Assembly: GCA_035293945.1 (NCBI GenBank)
Contig: DATGLV010000002.1
Span: 186,001 to 250,000, forward strand
Direction of reading: 5' to 3'
Length of the DNA stretch: 64,000 nucleotides
From: VAZQ01 sp035293945
GTDB lineage: Bacteria; Pseudomonadota; Alphaproteobacteria; Rhizobiales; Xanthobacteraceae
Shown: piece after piece, positions 22,375 to 31,200 of the stretch
How the letters are laid out: each line of letters begins with the position of its first letter
Numbering within the stretch: position 1 is the stretch's first letter
Position numbers and translations under genes: made by a program
The notes under the pieces: model-generated
Seen by the model: the letters and a program-made list of their open reading frames with translations, nothing else
Database searches by the model: none
What the model was told of the DNA's origin: nothing

Positions 22375-23448
22375 CTACCTCCTGCCGGCGAAGCTGCGGT
22401 TGAGCCGCATGACATAGCCGATGACCTCGGCGACCGCCTTGTAGTGCTCGGGCTTGATCTCCTGATCGATCTCCACCGTGCCGTAGACGGCACGGGCGAG
22501 CGGCGGATTTTCCACGATCGGGATGCCATTCTCGTTTGCCACCTCTCGGATCCGGCGGGCGATCAGGTCGACGCCCTTGGCGACGCAGACCGGCGCGTTC
22601 ATGCCGCGCTCATAGCGCAACGCCACCGCATAATGGGTCGGGTTGGTGATCACCACCGAAGCGGTTTTCACCGCCGCCATCATGCGCTTGCGCGCCCGGC
22701 TCTGGCGGATTTGCTTGATCTTGCCTTTGACGGCCGGATCGCCGTCCGTCTGCTTGAACTCCTCCTTGAGCTCGGCGACCGACATCTTCTGCCGCTCGTA
22801 CCACTGCCGGTACTGGAAGAAATAGTCGAGCGCCGCAATGACGGCGAGGACAGCAACCACGGTCCCGAGCACCTTGACGGCAAGCGCATGCGTAAACGGC
22901 AGCATGGCGGCCGGATCGAGGCTGACGAGCCCCTCGAGCCGGAAGCGCTCCGGCCACAACAGCGCGCCGATGATCACTCCGAGCAGGCCGAGCTTGGCGA
23001 GCCCCTTGCCGAAATGGGCCAGCGTCTGTGTGGAGAACAGGCGCTCGAGGCCGGCCGCGGGGGACAACTTCGATAATTTGGGCTGCAGTGCTTCCGTCGA
23101 CCAGACCAGCGGATGCTGGATCAGGGTGCCGGCGAGTGCGGCCAGCACCAACAGCGAAAGCGGCAGGCCGATCGCCAGGATCAACTCGCGGCCGAGCCGC
23201 GCGAGAACGCCGATGAAGCCCGGCCCCTCCACGCGTATGTCATATGAATGCGCGATCAGCCCGCGCAGCGTCGTGAGCACCCCACTGCTCATCGTGCCCG
23301 AGAACGCCATGACGATGAGGGTTGCGCCGGCCATCAGGAACCAGGTCGAGACCTCCTGGCTCTTGACCACATCGCCACGCTCGATCGCCTCCTGCAGCCG
23401 CTTTTGGCTTGGGTCTAATGTCTTTTCGGTATCGTCTTCTTGCGCCAT
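22375..23448 (-). CDS. flhB: Flagellar type III export protein FlhB
   Basis: 357 residues. Four transmembrane segments lie between about residues 33 and 208, followed by the cytoplasmic domain with the autocleavage motif NPTH at residues 269-272, which switches export from rod-hook to filament substrates. The N-terminus (DDTEKTLDPSQKRLQEAIERGDV) and TNPTHYAVALRYE are family signatures. It is the last gene of the minus-strand run flgB-flgC-fliE-fliQ-fliR-flhB. The 159-base gap to fliR is larger than the others in the run and contains an unusual set of interleaved inverted repeats. Confidence 0.97.
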   Translation of the reverse strand: MAQEDDTEKTLDPSQKRLQEAIERGDVVKSQEVSTWFLMAGATLIVMAFSGTMSSGVLTTLRGLIAHSYDIRVEGPGFIGVLARLGRELILAIGLPLSLLVLAALAGTLIQHPLVWSTEALQPKLSKLSPAAGLERLFSTQTLAHFGKGLAKLGLLGVIIGALLWPERFRLEGLVSLDPAAMLPFTHALAVKVLGTVVAVLAVIAALDYFFQYRQWYERQKMSVAELKEEFKQTDGDPAVKGKIKQIRQSRARKRMMAAVKTASVVITNPTHYAVALRYERGMNAPVCVAKGVDLIARRIREVANENGIPIVENPPLARAVYGTVEIDQEIKPEHYKAVAEVIGYVMRLNRSFAGRR

Positions 23449-23489
23449 TGGCTTTTGTGGCTCTACTGAACGGGCGCGAGCGGTGTAGG

Positions 23490-23583
23490 GTGTGCAACCG
23501 CGCGCTCCTCCGCCTTACGCGTGCGCAAAATCGCCTCGCGCGGTTGCGCACGCTGCCAGACCTCGCACCGCGATTTTGCACAC
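23490..23583. repeat. Two interleaved inverted repeats between fliR and flhB
   Basis: Arm A (23490-23504, GTGTGCAACCGCGCG) pairs with A' (23537-23551). Arm B (23521-23534, GTGCGCAAAATCGC) pairs with B' (23570-23583). Each pair has one mismatch that would be a G-U wobble in RNA. The order A-B-A'-B' is that of a pseudoknot, and A and B share GTGYGCAA. It lies in the leader just before flhB. Confidence 0.6.
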
Positions 23584-23607
23584 CTACGAATCTATGACGC
23601 AGCCGCA

Positions 23608-24375
23608 CTAAATGGGCGCGAGCCGCGTCAGCACGTTTTCAACCTCGGCCAGGAAGAAGGTCATCATCGCCCCCAGGACCACCAGGAAGATCAAGAAACC
23701 GAGCATGATCGACAACGGCAGGCCAACGAAGAACACCTGCATCTGCGGCATCAGTCGCGATAACACGCCGAGGCCGAGGTTGAACAACAACCCAAACACC
23801 AGGAACGGCGCCGACAGCTGGATGCCGATGCGAAACGCTGTCGCCGCGCTGCGGGTGGTGAGCGCCGCGACGTCACCCAAGAGCGGAACGTCGCCGGGCG
23901 CGAACAGCGTGTAGCTGTCGTTGAGTGCGGCGATGACGAGATGATGCAGATCGGTTGCGAAGATCAGCGTCACGCCCAGCATGGCGAGGAAATTGCCTAC
24001 GATCACGTTCTGCTGACCCTGGGTAGGGTCGACCGCGGTGACGAAGCCGAGCCCCATCTGCTGGGCGATGACGGCGCCGGCGACCTGCAGGGAGGACATG
24101 ATGAGCCGTACCGACAAGCCGAGCACCGCGCCGATGAACAGCTCGGTCCCCAGCATGCCGATCATCGGAGCGAAGGAGTTGAGATCGAGCCGATAGGCGT
24201 TCTGATGCAGCGGCAAGAGGACGGCCGCGAGCACGAGCGCCACCGTCAGGCGAATCCGGACCGGCATGTTGAGCTCGCCGAGGCCCGGCAGCAGCATCAC
24301 CATGGTGCCGACGCGCGCGAACACCAGCATGAATGCGGCCGCCAGCGCCGGCAGGAAAGAAATGTCGATGCGCAT
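23608..24375 (-). CDS. fliR: Flagellar type III export protein FliR
   Basis: 255 residues, usual length, with six predicted hydrophobic segments. Family-typical pieces are FARVGTMVMLLPGLGE near the N-terminus, the conserved GLGFVTAVDPTQGQQNVIVGNFLAMLG loop (cut into GLGFVTAVDPTQG and NFLAMLG), and LSAPFLVFGLLFNLGLGVLSR. FliR forms the export gate with FliP, FliQ and FlhB in the basal body. The gene starts 22 bases after the fliQ stop. Confidence 0.97.
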   Translation of the reverse strand: MRIDISFLPALAAAFMLVFARVGTMVMLLPGLGELNMPVRIRLTVALVLAAVLLPLHQNAYRLDLNSFAPMIGMLGTELFIGAVLGLSVRLIMSSLQVAGAVIAQQMGLGFVTAVDPTQGQQNVIVGNFLAMLGVTLIFATDLHHLVIAALNDSYTLFAPGDVPLLGDVAALTTRSAATAFRIGIQLSAPFLVFGLLFNLGLGVLSRLMPQMQVFFVGLPLSIMLGFLIFLVVLGAMMTFFLAEVENVLTRLAPI

Positions 24376-24397
24376 CGGTTCGGCCCGCGCACGCGGG

Positions 24398-24664
24398 CTA
24401 TTGCGCCGTCGCGATGCGGGCGGCGATCCTGAGCATGTGGCTTTCCAGGAGGTCGGCCATGAACGGCAAGGCGATCAGCATAGCGGCGAAGATCGCGAGA
24501 ATTTTCGGCACGAACACCAAGGTCATTTCCTGAATTTGCGTCAGCGCCTGCAACAGCGAGATGATAACGCCGACCACGAGGCCGATCAGCATGAGCGGGC
24601 TCGCCACCAGTACGAGCGTCCATAAAGTGTCGCGTGCGACGTCGAGAACCTCGGGTCCGGTCAT
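24398..24664 (-). CDS. fliQ: Flagellar type III export protein FliQ
   Basis: 88 residues, exactly the family size, from the ATG at 24664 (GAGGGAAG upstream). The open frame extends 87 bases further but that part is not FliQ-like. Two membrane helices flank the conserved VGVIISLLQALTQIQEMTL segment. FliQ is one of the small gate subunits of the flagellar export apparatus. A 144-base gap separates it from fliE upstream, and this holds no gene. Confidence 0.96.
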   Translation of the reverse strand: MTGPEVLDVARDTLWTLVLVASPLMLIGLVVGVIISLLQALTQIQEMTLVFVPKILAIFAAMLIALPFMADLLESHMLRIAARIATAQ

Positions 24665-24808
24665 CTTGCTTCCCTCAATCTTGCTTGCGCTTTTTGCGTT
24701 GGCGCATGATCCCTTTTCCGACCTGCCTTCGCCCGCCGAAGCATCAACCAAGCTGGCTAAGCCGTTCCAAGGCTTCGCGCAGGCGGGAAACCGTTGATTG
24801 CCGTCGCG

Positions 24809-25126
24809 CTAGATCGGCATCGACATGATGTTCTGGTAAGCCTCGATGACCTTGTCGCGCACCGCGACCATGGTCTGCACCGCAACCTCGGTTTCCGAGA
24901 CCGCGGTCACCACATCGATCATGTCGGCCTTGCCGGCGAGCATCGCGTGGGTCTGCGCATCGGTCTTGCGCCCCGATTCGGCAACCGAGTTGAGCACGCC
25001 CTTGAGCATATCTCCGAAGGACGTGCCGCCCGCTCCCTCGCCCGCTGCCTTGGCGGCCCCGGCGGCGGGATCGGTCAGGCGCGCGACATTGGCGTAGGCA
25101 CCGGCGGCGATGGACGGGGTGGGCAC
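24809..25126 (-). CDS. fliE: Flagellar hook-basal body protein FliE
   Basis: 105 residues. The start is GTG at 25126, fixed by a perfect AGGAGG 5 bases upstream. The C-terminal half (SETEVAVQTMVAVRDKVIEAYQNIMSMPI) is the family signature. FliE joins the MS ring to the rod. It starts only 19 bases after the flgC stop, in the usual alphaproteobacterial order flgB-flgC-fliE. Confidence 0.96.
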   Translation of the reverse strand: MPTPSIAAGAYANVARLTDPAAGAAKAAGEGAGGTSFGDMLKGVLNSVAESGRKTDAQTHAMLAGKADMIDVVTAVSETEVAVQTMVAVRDKVIEAYQNIMSMPI

Positions 25127-25145
25127 GGGCGCCTCCTAGGCTGTT

Positions 25146-25556
25146 TCAAGACTTCAAAATATCGAGCGTGCGCTGAATCATGGCGCGCGTCGCGTTGATC
25201 ACGTTGAGATTGGCCGAATAGGAGCGCTCGGCGTCGCGCATGTCGGTCATCTCGATCAGCGGATTGACGTTGGGATAGCGCACATTGCCGTTGGCATCGG
25301 CGGCCGGATTGCCGGGCTCGCTCTGGACCTGGAAGTCGGAAGGATCGGTCCTGACCGGGCCGAGCTTCACCACGCGCGCGCCGAGCGCGTTATCCATCGC
25401 CGATTGGAAGGTGGCGACTTGCCGCCGATACGGATTGCCGCCAGGCGTCTCCGCCGTCGAATCGGCATTGGCGATGTTCTCGGAGATGACCTGCATGCGC
25501 CCGGACTGGGCGCGCAGGCCGGACGCCGCGATGGCGATCGATTTCATCAGGTCCAC
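25146..25556 (-). CDS. flgC: Flagellar proximal rod protein FlgC
   Basis: 136 residues from GTG at 25556 (GGGA about 8 bases upstream); an ATG three codons later is the alternative. The N-terminal rod motif SGLRAQSGRMQVISENIANADS and the C-terminal helix (DAERSYSANLNVINATRAMI) that form the D0 coiled coil are both present. FlgC is part of the proximal rod. It lies 25 bases after flgB. Confidence 0.97.
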   Translation of the reverse strand: MDLMKSIAIAASGLRAQSGRMQVISENIANADSTAETPGGNPYRRQVATFQSAMDNALGARVVKLGPVRTDPSDFQVQSEPGNPAADANGNVRYPNVNPLIEMTDMRDAERSYSANLNVINATRAMIQRTLDILKS

Positions 25557-25581
25557 GATGATTTCCCTTCAAACAGCAGCT

Positions 25582-25977
25582 TCACTTTCCGATGGCTGTC
25601 TTGATGAGCCCGAGGCTCTGCGTGTAGAGCGCAGTCGCGGTCTGAAACTCCATCTGGTTGGCGGCGACCTTCAACATTTCGTCTTCCAGATTGACGGCAT
25701 TGCCGGTCGGCACGACCTCGAAATCACGCCCCGCCTGCAGCTTGAAGGTGGGCGCCTCCTCGCCGCTCCCCAGGTGCAAGGCACTGGTGCGCCAGAGCGC
25801 AACCGGCGCGACACCCGGGGCGGTCGCGGGGTCGAAATTGGGCGGGGCGAGATCGCTCGGCTTGAACTCCGGCGTGTCGGCGTTGGCAACGTTCTCAGCC
25901 AGCAGGCGCTGGCGCTCCTGGTTCCAATGCAGCTTGGTACGCAGCATCGAAAAAATCGGGATATCGGAGATCGGCAT
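25582..25977 (-). CDS. flgB: Flagellar proximal rod protein FlgB
   Basis: 131 residues from the ATG at 25977, with AGGACC just upstream; the longer open frame to 26037 is not supported. The rod motif RQRLLAENVANADTPEFKP and C-terminal ALYTQSLGLIKTAIGK match FlgB. It is the first gene of the flgB-flhB run and diverges from fliO. The 360-base space between them contains two perfect CtrA-type boxes. Confidence 0.96.
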   Translation of the reverse strand: MPISDIPIFSMLRTKLHWNQERQRLLAENVANADTPEFKPSDLAPPNFDPATAPGVAPVALWRTSALHLGSGEEAPTFKLQAGRDFEVVPTGNAVNLEDEMLKVAANQMEFQTATALYTQSLGLIKTAIGK

Positions 25978-26075
25978 GGTCCTGCCCCCGCGCGTTTTGC
26001 ACATTGCGCATGTTCTTGTCGGAGAACCGCAGTCCATCCCGATCAGGGTCGGGGCGGCTTCCGGAACATGCGCTA

Positions 26076-26096
26076 GCCCGGCAGACTTTGCCGGGC
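26076..26096. repeat. Hairpin in the flgB-fliO control region
   Basis: An 8 bp perfect stem GCCCGGCA / TGCCGGGC with a 5-base loop, about 100 bases upstream of flgB and just beside the first CtrA-type box. It may shape the flgB leader or act as an operator. Confidence 0.4.
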
Positions 26097-26102
26097 GTAT
26101 GG

Positions 26103-26117
26103 TTAACGCCGCGTTAA
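26103..26117. promoter_or_regulatory. CtrA-type box, exact TTAA-N7-TTAA
   Basis: TTAACGCCGCGTTAA is an exact match to the CtrA consensus. It is 126 bases upstream of the flgB start, in the gap 25978-26337 shared with fliO. In Caulobacter, early flagellar operons are CtrA targets. Confidence 0.7.
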
Positions 26118-26209
26118 GGGGCCGAATTCTTGCGATCTGCCTTTAATCCGCCGTTTACCACGCTAATCCTTTTGTTTCGGGGATAGGGTGGTCCAACGCG
26201 CGCATTCTC

Positions 26210-26224
26210 TTAATCCTTTGTTAA
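26210..26224. promoter_or_regulatory. CtrA-type box, exact TTAA-N7-TTAA
   Basis: TTAATCCTTTGTTAA is a second exact consensus match in the same gap, 114 bases upstream of fliO. Together with the box at 26103 it suggests one site per divergent transcript. Confidence 0.7.
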
Positions 26225-26337
26225 GATTGAGCGCGGCAAATATTGCCGTCGGCGTTAACCATTCGGACAATTCTTGATCTGCCCTTTCGGCCGGCGCCGG
26301 AGGGAACCGCCCCCGGGGGCGCAGGGAGGACTTTAGG

Positions 26338-27483
26338 ATGGAGAGCCTTTTCGGCGCGGAGATGCCGCTTCCGGTGCGCTTCTTCATCGCCTTTCTGCTG
26401 GTGCTGGCACTGATCGGCGTCGGTGCCTGGCTGCTGCGCCGATTCGGCGGGCAACGGCTCGAAGCTATGACGCGGGGGCGCCAGCCGCGGCTTGCGGTGA
26501 TCGATGCCGCCGCGGTCGACGGGCGCCGCCGCCTCATCCTGATCCGGCGCGACAATGTCGAGCATCTGTTGATGATCGGCGGCCCGACCGACATCGTGAT
26601 CGAGCCCAATATCGTGCGCGCGGTGCAAGCAGGACGCGACGCGGTCGTCCCACAGCGGGCGCCCGTCGCCGATACGCTGCCGCGGGCGGCTGCACTTGGC
26701 GAAGCCGCCGCGTGGCCGCTGCAGCCGGAGGCGGCCCCGCGCAGTCCACGCGGACCGCAAGCGGAAGAGAGCGAGGCCTGGCCGGCAGAACCCGAGCACC
26801 CACCGCAGCCGGTTCCAGTCCGGCGCGCGGGGCGGTCTGTCGATCCCCTCGCCGGGATCGCGGCCGAGGCGGCACGCTTTGCCGAGCCCCGCGGCGCGAT
26901 GCCCGACATCGGTCCCGCCAACGGGTTTCCCATGCGTGAGGGCGTTCGCCAGCGTGGCGAGGCGGCGCGCGAGCGCGAAGCGGAGCGTGAACCCACGCGC
27001 GAACGCGAGCCAGCCCGTCTGCGTGAGGTGACGATCCGCGAGGCGCCCCTACGCGAGCCTGCCTTGCGGGAGCAGGCGCAGCGCGAACCCCCCTTTCGCG
27101 AGCGCGAGCAATCAACTCGCGAGCAGCCATCGCGAGAGCCGCCGGTTCGCGAGCAGTTGGAGCCCGCGCGCGAGCGCCCGCAGCGCGAGCCTGCACGGAT
27201 GCGCGAGGCGCCGCCCGCTCCCGCCGAAAACTTCGATGCAGATGCCGACCAGAACCTCGCCGACATGGCGCAGCGGCTGGAGGCGGCGCTGCGCCGTCCC
27301 GGCAAGGGAGCCGAGACCCGCGCGGCCGAGCCGCGGGCGGTGAGCGCAGACGCCGAGCCATCCGCACAAGCGCATTCGCCACGCCCGGCCCAGCCCACCG
27401 AAGCGAAGCCGGCGAAATCACTCTATGACAGCCTGGAAAAGGAGATGGCGAGTTTGTTGGGCCGTCCAAGCGGGAAATCTTGA
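26338..27483 (+). CDS. fliO: FliO-type flagellar biosynthesis protein with a long charged tail
   Basis: 381 residues. One membrane helix (about residues 12-34) is followed by a compact FliO-like domain (RLAVIDAAAVDGRRRLILIR, then NVEHLLMIGGPTDIVIE) up to about residue 95. FliO assists assembly of the FliP ring. The remaining 280 residues are unusual: Pro/Ala-rich, then about 100 residues of Arg-Glu repeats (REREAEREPTREREPARLRE and many REP/REQ units), ending in a conserved-looking LYDSLEKEMASLLGRP. The tail looks disordered or helical and is the odd part. The stop overlaps the fliP start (TTGA), and flgB diverges upstream. Confidence 0.85.
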   Translation: MESLFGAEMPLPVRFFIAFLLVLALIGVGAWLLRRFGGQRLEAMTRGRQPRLAVIDAAAVDGRRRLILIRRDNVEHLLMIGGPTDIVIEPNIVRAVQAGRDAVVPQRAPVADTLPRAAALGEAAAWPLQPEAAPRSPRGPQAEESEAWPAEPEHPPQPVPVRRAGRSVDPLAGIAAEAARFAEPRGAMPDIGPANGFPMREGVRQRGEAAREREAEREPTREREPARLREVTIREAPLREPALREQAQREPPFREREQSTREQPSREPPVREQLEPARERPQREPARMREAPPAPAENFDADADQNLADMAQRLEAALRRPGKGAETRAAEPRAVSADAEPSAQAHSPRPAQPTEAKPAKSLYDSLEKEMASLLGRPSGKS

Positions 27484-28244
27484 TAATACCCCAGATCACC
27501 GGCCGCGTTCGTCTCGCGACGATCGCCGGTGTAGTCGCGCTGATCACCATGGCGCTGGCCGCGTCTCCGGCCGCCGCGCAGGACATCAACATCAACCTCG
27601 GTCAGGGCGGCGGACTAACGCAGCGAGTGATCCAGCTGGTCGCGCTGTTGACCGTGCTCTCACTCGCCCCCTCGATCCTGGTGATGATGACCTCGTTCAC
27701 ACGCATCGTGGTGGTGCTGTCGCTGCTGCGCACCGCACTCGGCACTGCCACGGCGCCGCCCAACGCAGTGCTCATCGCGCTCGCCCTCTTCCTTACCGCG
27801 TTCGTTATGGGCCCGGCGCTGCAGCGCTCCTACGACGACGGCATTCGGCCGCTTGCGAACAACGAGATCAGCGTCGAGCAGGCATTCGATCGCGCGAGTG
27901 TGCCGCTGCGCGCATTCATGGAGAAGAATGTACGCGAGAAGGATCTGAAGCTGTTCACCGACCTCGCCGCCGAGCCGCCCCCGGCGACCCCGGCCGACAT
28001 ATCGCTGCGCATCCTGGTCCCGGCGTTCATGATCTCCGAGCTCAAGCGCGCATTCGAGATCGGGTTCCTCTTGTTCCTCCCGTTCCTGATCATCGACCTC
28101 GTGGTTGCTTCCGTGCTGATGTCGATGGGCATGATGATGTTGCCGCCGGTCGTGGTCTCGCTGCCGTTCAAGCTGATCTTCTTCGTGCTGGTCGATGGCT
28201 GGAGCCTGGTGGCCGGCAGCCTTATCCAGAGCTACGGCAGCTAG
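27480..28244 (+). CDS. fliP: Flagellar type III export protein FliP
   Basis: 254 residues, usual length. The start is TTG at 27480, overlapping the fliO stop by 4 bases, so translation is probably coupled. A cleavable signal peptide (VVALITMALAASPAAAQD) is typical of FliP. Core signatures are MMTSFTRIVVVLSLLRTALGT, ALALFLTAFVMGP, the PAFMISELKRAFEIGFLLFLPFL segment (in pieces) and MGMMMLPPVVVSLPFKLIFFVLVDGW. FliP forms the core pentamer of the export gate. Its stop overlaps the stop of the convergent TPR gene by 2 bases. Confidence 0.97.
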   Translation: MIIPQITGRVRLATIAGVVALITMALAASPAAAQDININLGQGGGLTQRVIQLVALLTVLSLAPSILVMMTSFTRIVVVLSLLRTALGTATAPPNAVLIALALFLTAFVMGPALQRSYDDGIRPLANNEISVEQAFDRASVPLRAFMEKNVREKDLKLFTDLAAEPPPATPADISLRILVPAFMISELKRAFEIGFLLFLPFLIIDLVVASVLMSMGMMMLPPVVVSLPFKLIFFVLVDGWSLVAGSLIQSYGS

Positions 28245-31200
28245 ATTTGCTTCAGCGCGAGGCGGTTGCGACTGACAGGCTTCGGCGCCCTTGGCGGAAT
28301 GCTGCCGGTCGGCGTGTTGTCCGCCGGTAACGGACCTGAATTGGGCGGCAGCGCACCGGTTGCCGGATAGCGCGCCTCCAGATCGCGCAGGAAGGCGTCG
28401 AGCGTGTCGACCGCGGCCACCGAATGGGCGATGGTGCGGAAATCCGCGCCGCTCGCGTCGACCGGCTCTGTGATCACATCGAAAGCCCGCCGGTCGGGGC
28501 CATCTCCCATCTTGCCCACATAGCGCTCGCGGAACCGCGCAAGCCCGAGCGCATCGCCCGCCAACGCATAGCCGGCAGCGGCGCGCAATATGTCGGTGCG
28601 CTCGGCGTCATTGAGGGGGGTGAACTCCTTCCAGCGGTCGCCGTACATGCGCTCCATCTGCTCGGCAGCTTGTTGCCAGCGATGCGCGCCCCAAAGAATG
28701 TCGGCCCGCAGCCGGTCTGCCTCCTTGCCGGGCACGTTGGCAATGACGTCGAGCGCCACATCGGCACGCCCCAGGTCGGACAAGGCGCGGGATTCGACCA
28801 AGAGCCGCTGTTGCCGCATCTCCGTGCTGACGTCCTCGACGCGGGTCGCCCGCAGCGTGGCGAAGGCATCATCCGGCTTGTGGTTCATCAAATAGATCAC
28901 CGCGAGCCGCATCGCTACCTGGGCCCGCGCGGCGCCCTGCAGCCGGTGATCGACCTGATACTGCAACAGCTCCGCCGCCTGATCGAGCAGATCGACAGCG
29001 ACCAGCCGATCGGAGAGCCGCCGGATCATTTCGTCGCCACGCCGGCCGATCGGGGTCAGATCGCGGAAATCGTAGAACAGCGCCAGCGCATCGATCGCCG
29101 GCAGCGCGTCTCCGCTGCCGGACAGAAACAGGTTCTCGAAGGTCGCAGACGCCTCGTCCTGGATGCCGCGCGTCAGCTCCGAGTTCGGATGTGCGGTGAG
29201 CGCCGTCCGCATCACGTGGAACGAATCGCGGTAGCGTCCTTCCTGCGTATAGAGATGCGCCAGCAATTTGAGCGCCGCGATCTCGATGTCGTCGCCGCGC
29301 CAGATCGTCGTCAGCGTCTCGAGGTCGTCGATCGCCGTCGGCCGCGTGATCCGGCCAAGCGAGTCCTGCAGCTCGATCTCGCGCAGCGTGCCCTGCGCGG
29401 ATGCCAGGCGGTCGGAGGAATCGGCAGCGAGCTGATAGTCCTGCAGCGCGTCCTGCAAATGACCCAGCCGCTCGGCGAGCTTGCCGTTGTAGACCATCAT
29501 GATCGGCTGCAGCTCGGGCGGCACGCCCACGACCTCGAATTGATGCATCGCCGCGATGGCGCCGGTAACGTCGCCGACCGCGATCGCTACCCGCACGGCC
29601 TGTCGCAGCAGACGCTGCTGCAACCCGATCGGCAGGTGGGCGATTTGGGCGTCGAGGTCGCGAAAGCCGTCGCTGGCATCGGCCCAACGCATCAGGCGGG
29701 AATAGGCCCAGGCCCGCCACAACGGCGCATCGAACTGGTTGCCGACCACGGGACTGGAGAGATCCTTGATCGCATCTTGCGGTCGCTCCAGCATGAGGCT
29801 TGCGACCGCGCGCAACACCAGGGCGACCGGATCGGCGGCGGTCGGCGGATTGTCCTTGAGCGCCACATCAAGCACGCCTTTCGCCTCCGCCGACCTTTCC
29901 CAAGCGAGGTAGAAGCGGGCGAGGTCGACGCGGGCGGCGAGCCGCTGCGCCTGCGAGGCTTTTGCGGCGGCAAACATCAGCTGCGACTCGCGCTTGCCGA
30001 AGTCTGCCTTGCGATCGGCATCCCATAAATCCGGGCTCAACACGCTCTGCCGCTCCTCGGCGGGCGCCTGATCGGATTGCAGCGTGAGGTTCGAGAGCGT
30101 GAGGCCGCCTGGCCGGCTCAAGGTGACGCGATCGGGACTAAGCTCGACGCTGAGATCATCGGCCAGCGGTTGCACAACGATGCCCTGGGCCGAAGGGAGC
30201 ACGCGGAACTCGACGAATTCCTGGCCGCTGATGAATCCGCGTGCAGGCGGCAACGCGGTCACCACCAGCAACATATCGCCGGCTTCGGGATCCTGCAGCC
30301 GGTGCACCGCGCGCGTATCCATGATCGTGACGGTGGCGGTCGCCTGCGCGGAGGTCGCACCGTTGCGGACGATGGCGAGGGCGCGCGTCTGCGACGTCAT
30401 TTCCGCGCCGAGGGTGACCACCCAGGTCGAGCCTTCCATGGTCACGCTGGTGAGCTTGGGTCGGTCGAGCTTCAAGCGAACGATCGATGCATCGAGCCGC
30501 CGGGCGGCCGTCGCGCCCAGGATCGTGTGGCTCGGATCGCGGACAAGCTCGTCGACTTGGATATCCGCATCGGTGTCGAAGACGATCCAGAGCGTGTCGG
30601 CCCGGCGGAACACCGCGGCCGGAGTGGCACCCGCGAACGGGAAGCGAAGCGTGACATTGTCGCCCATCACCTTGAGCTGCGCCCGGATGGTCGCGCGCGC
30701 AGCAGCTTGGTTCGTCGGCGTTGTGATCGCGGTCGATGCGGGAGCTGTCGGCGTCGGCGCCGTCTGCTCGGCGGTTGCAACTTTGGCTTTCGGCTCTTCG
30801 GGCACAGCCGGCGCCGGCACGTCGCTCGCCTGACCGACGGCGGCGGGCGGCGGAACCGCCGGCGACGTCGTGGATCGTGCTGGTAATGGCGCGGCCGGCG
30901 CGTCGGCAGCGGCGCCCTCATGGGCGGTCATTGCCGGATTTTCCGACGATCTTTCCGGCGGCCTCTCGTCCATCTCGCGCGGCGGCGCAGGTGGGGCCGG
31001 ACGAGCGGCTTCACGCGGCGTCGCCGGTTCCGCAGGCGGATTCGCGCGGAGAGCACCCGGCAGGGGCTTGGCATCGCCGCCCTGCTCGCCTTTCGACTGC
31101 GCGCCGCTCCCATTGGTCCGTGCCGCCACCGTCACCGGCTTGGTCACACCGACGGACGGCGGCTTCTTGGCAGTAGCGTCGAGGGCAAGCGCCGCCAGCT

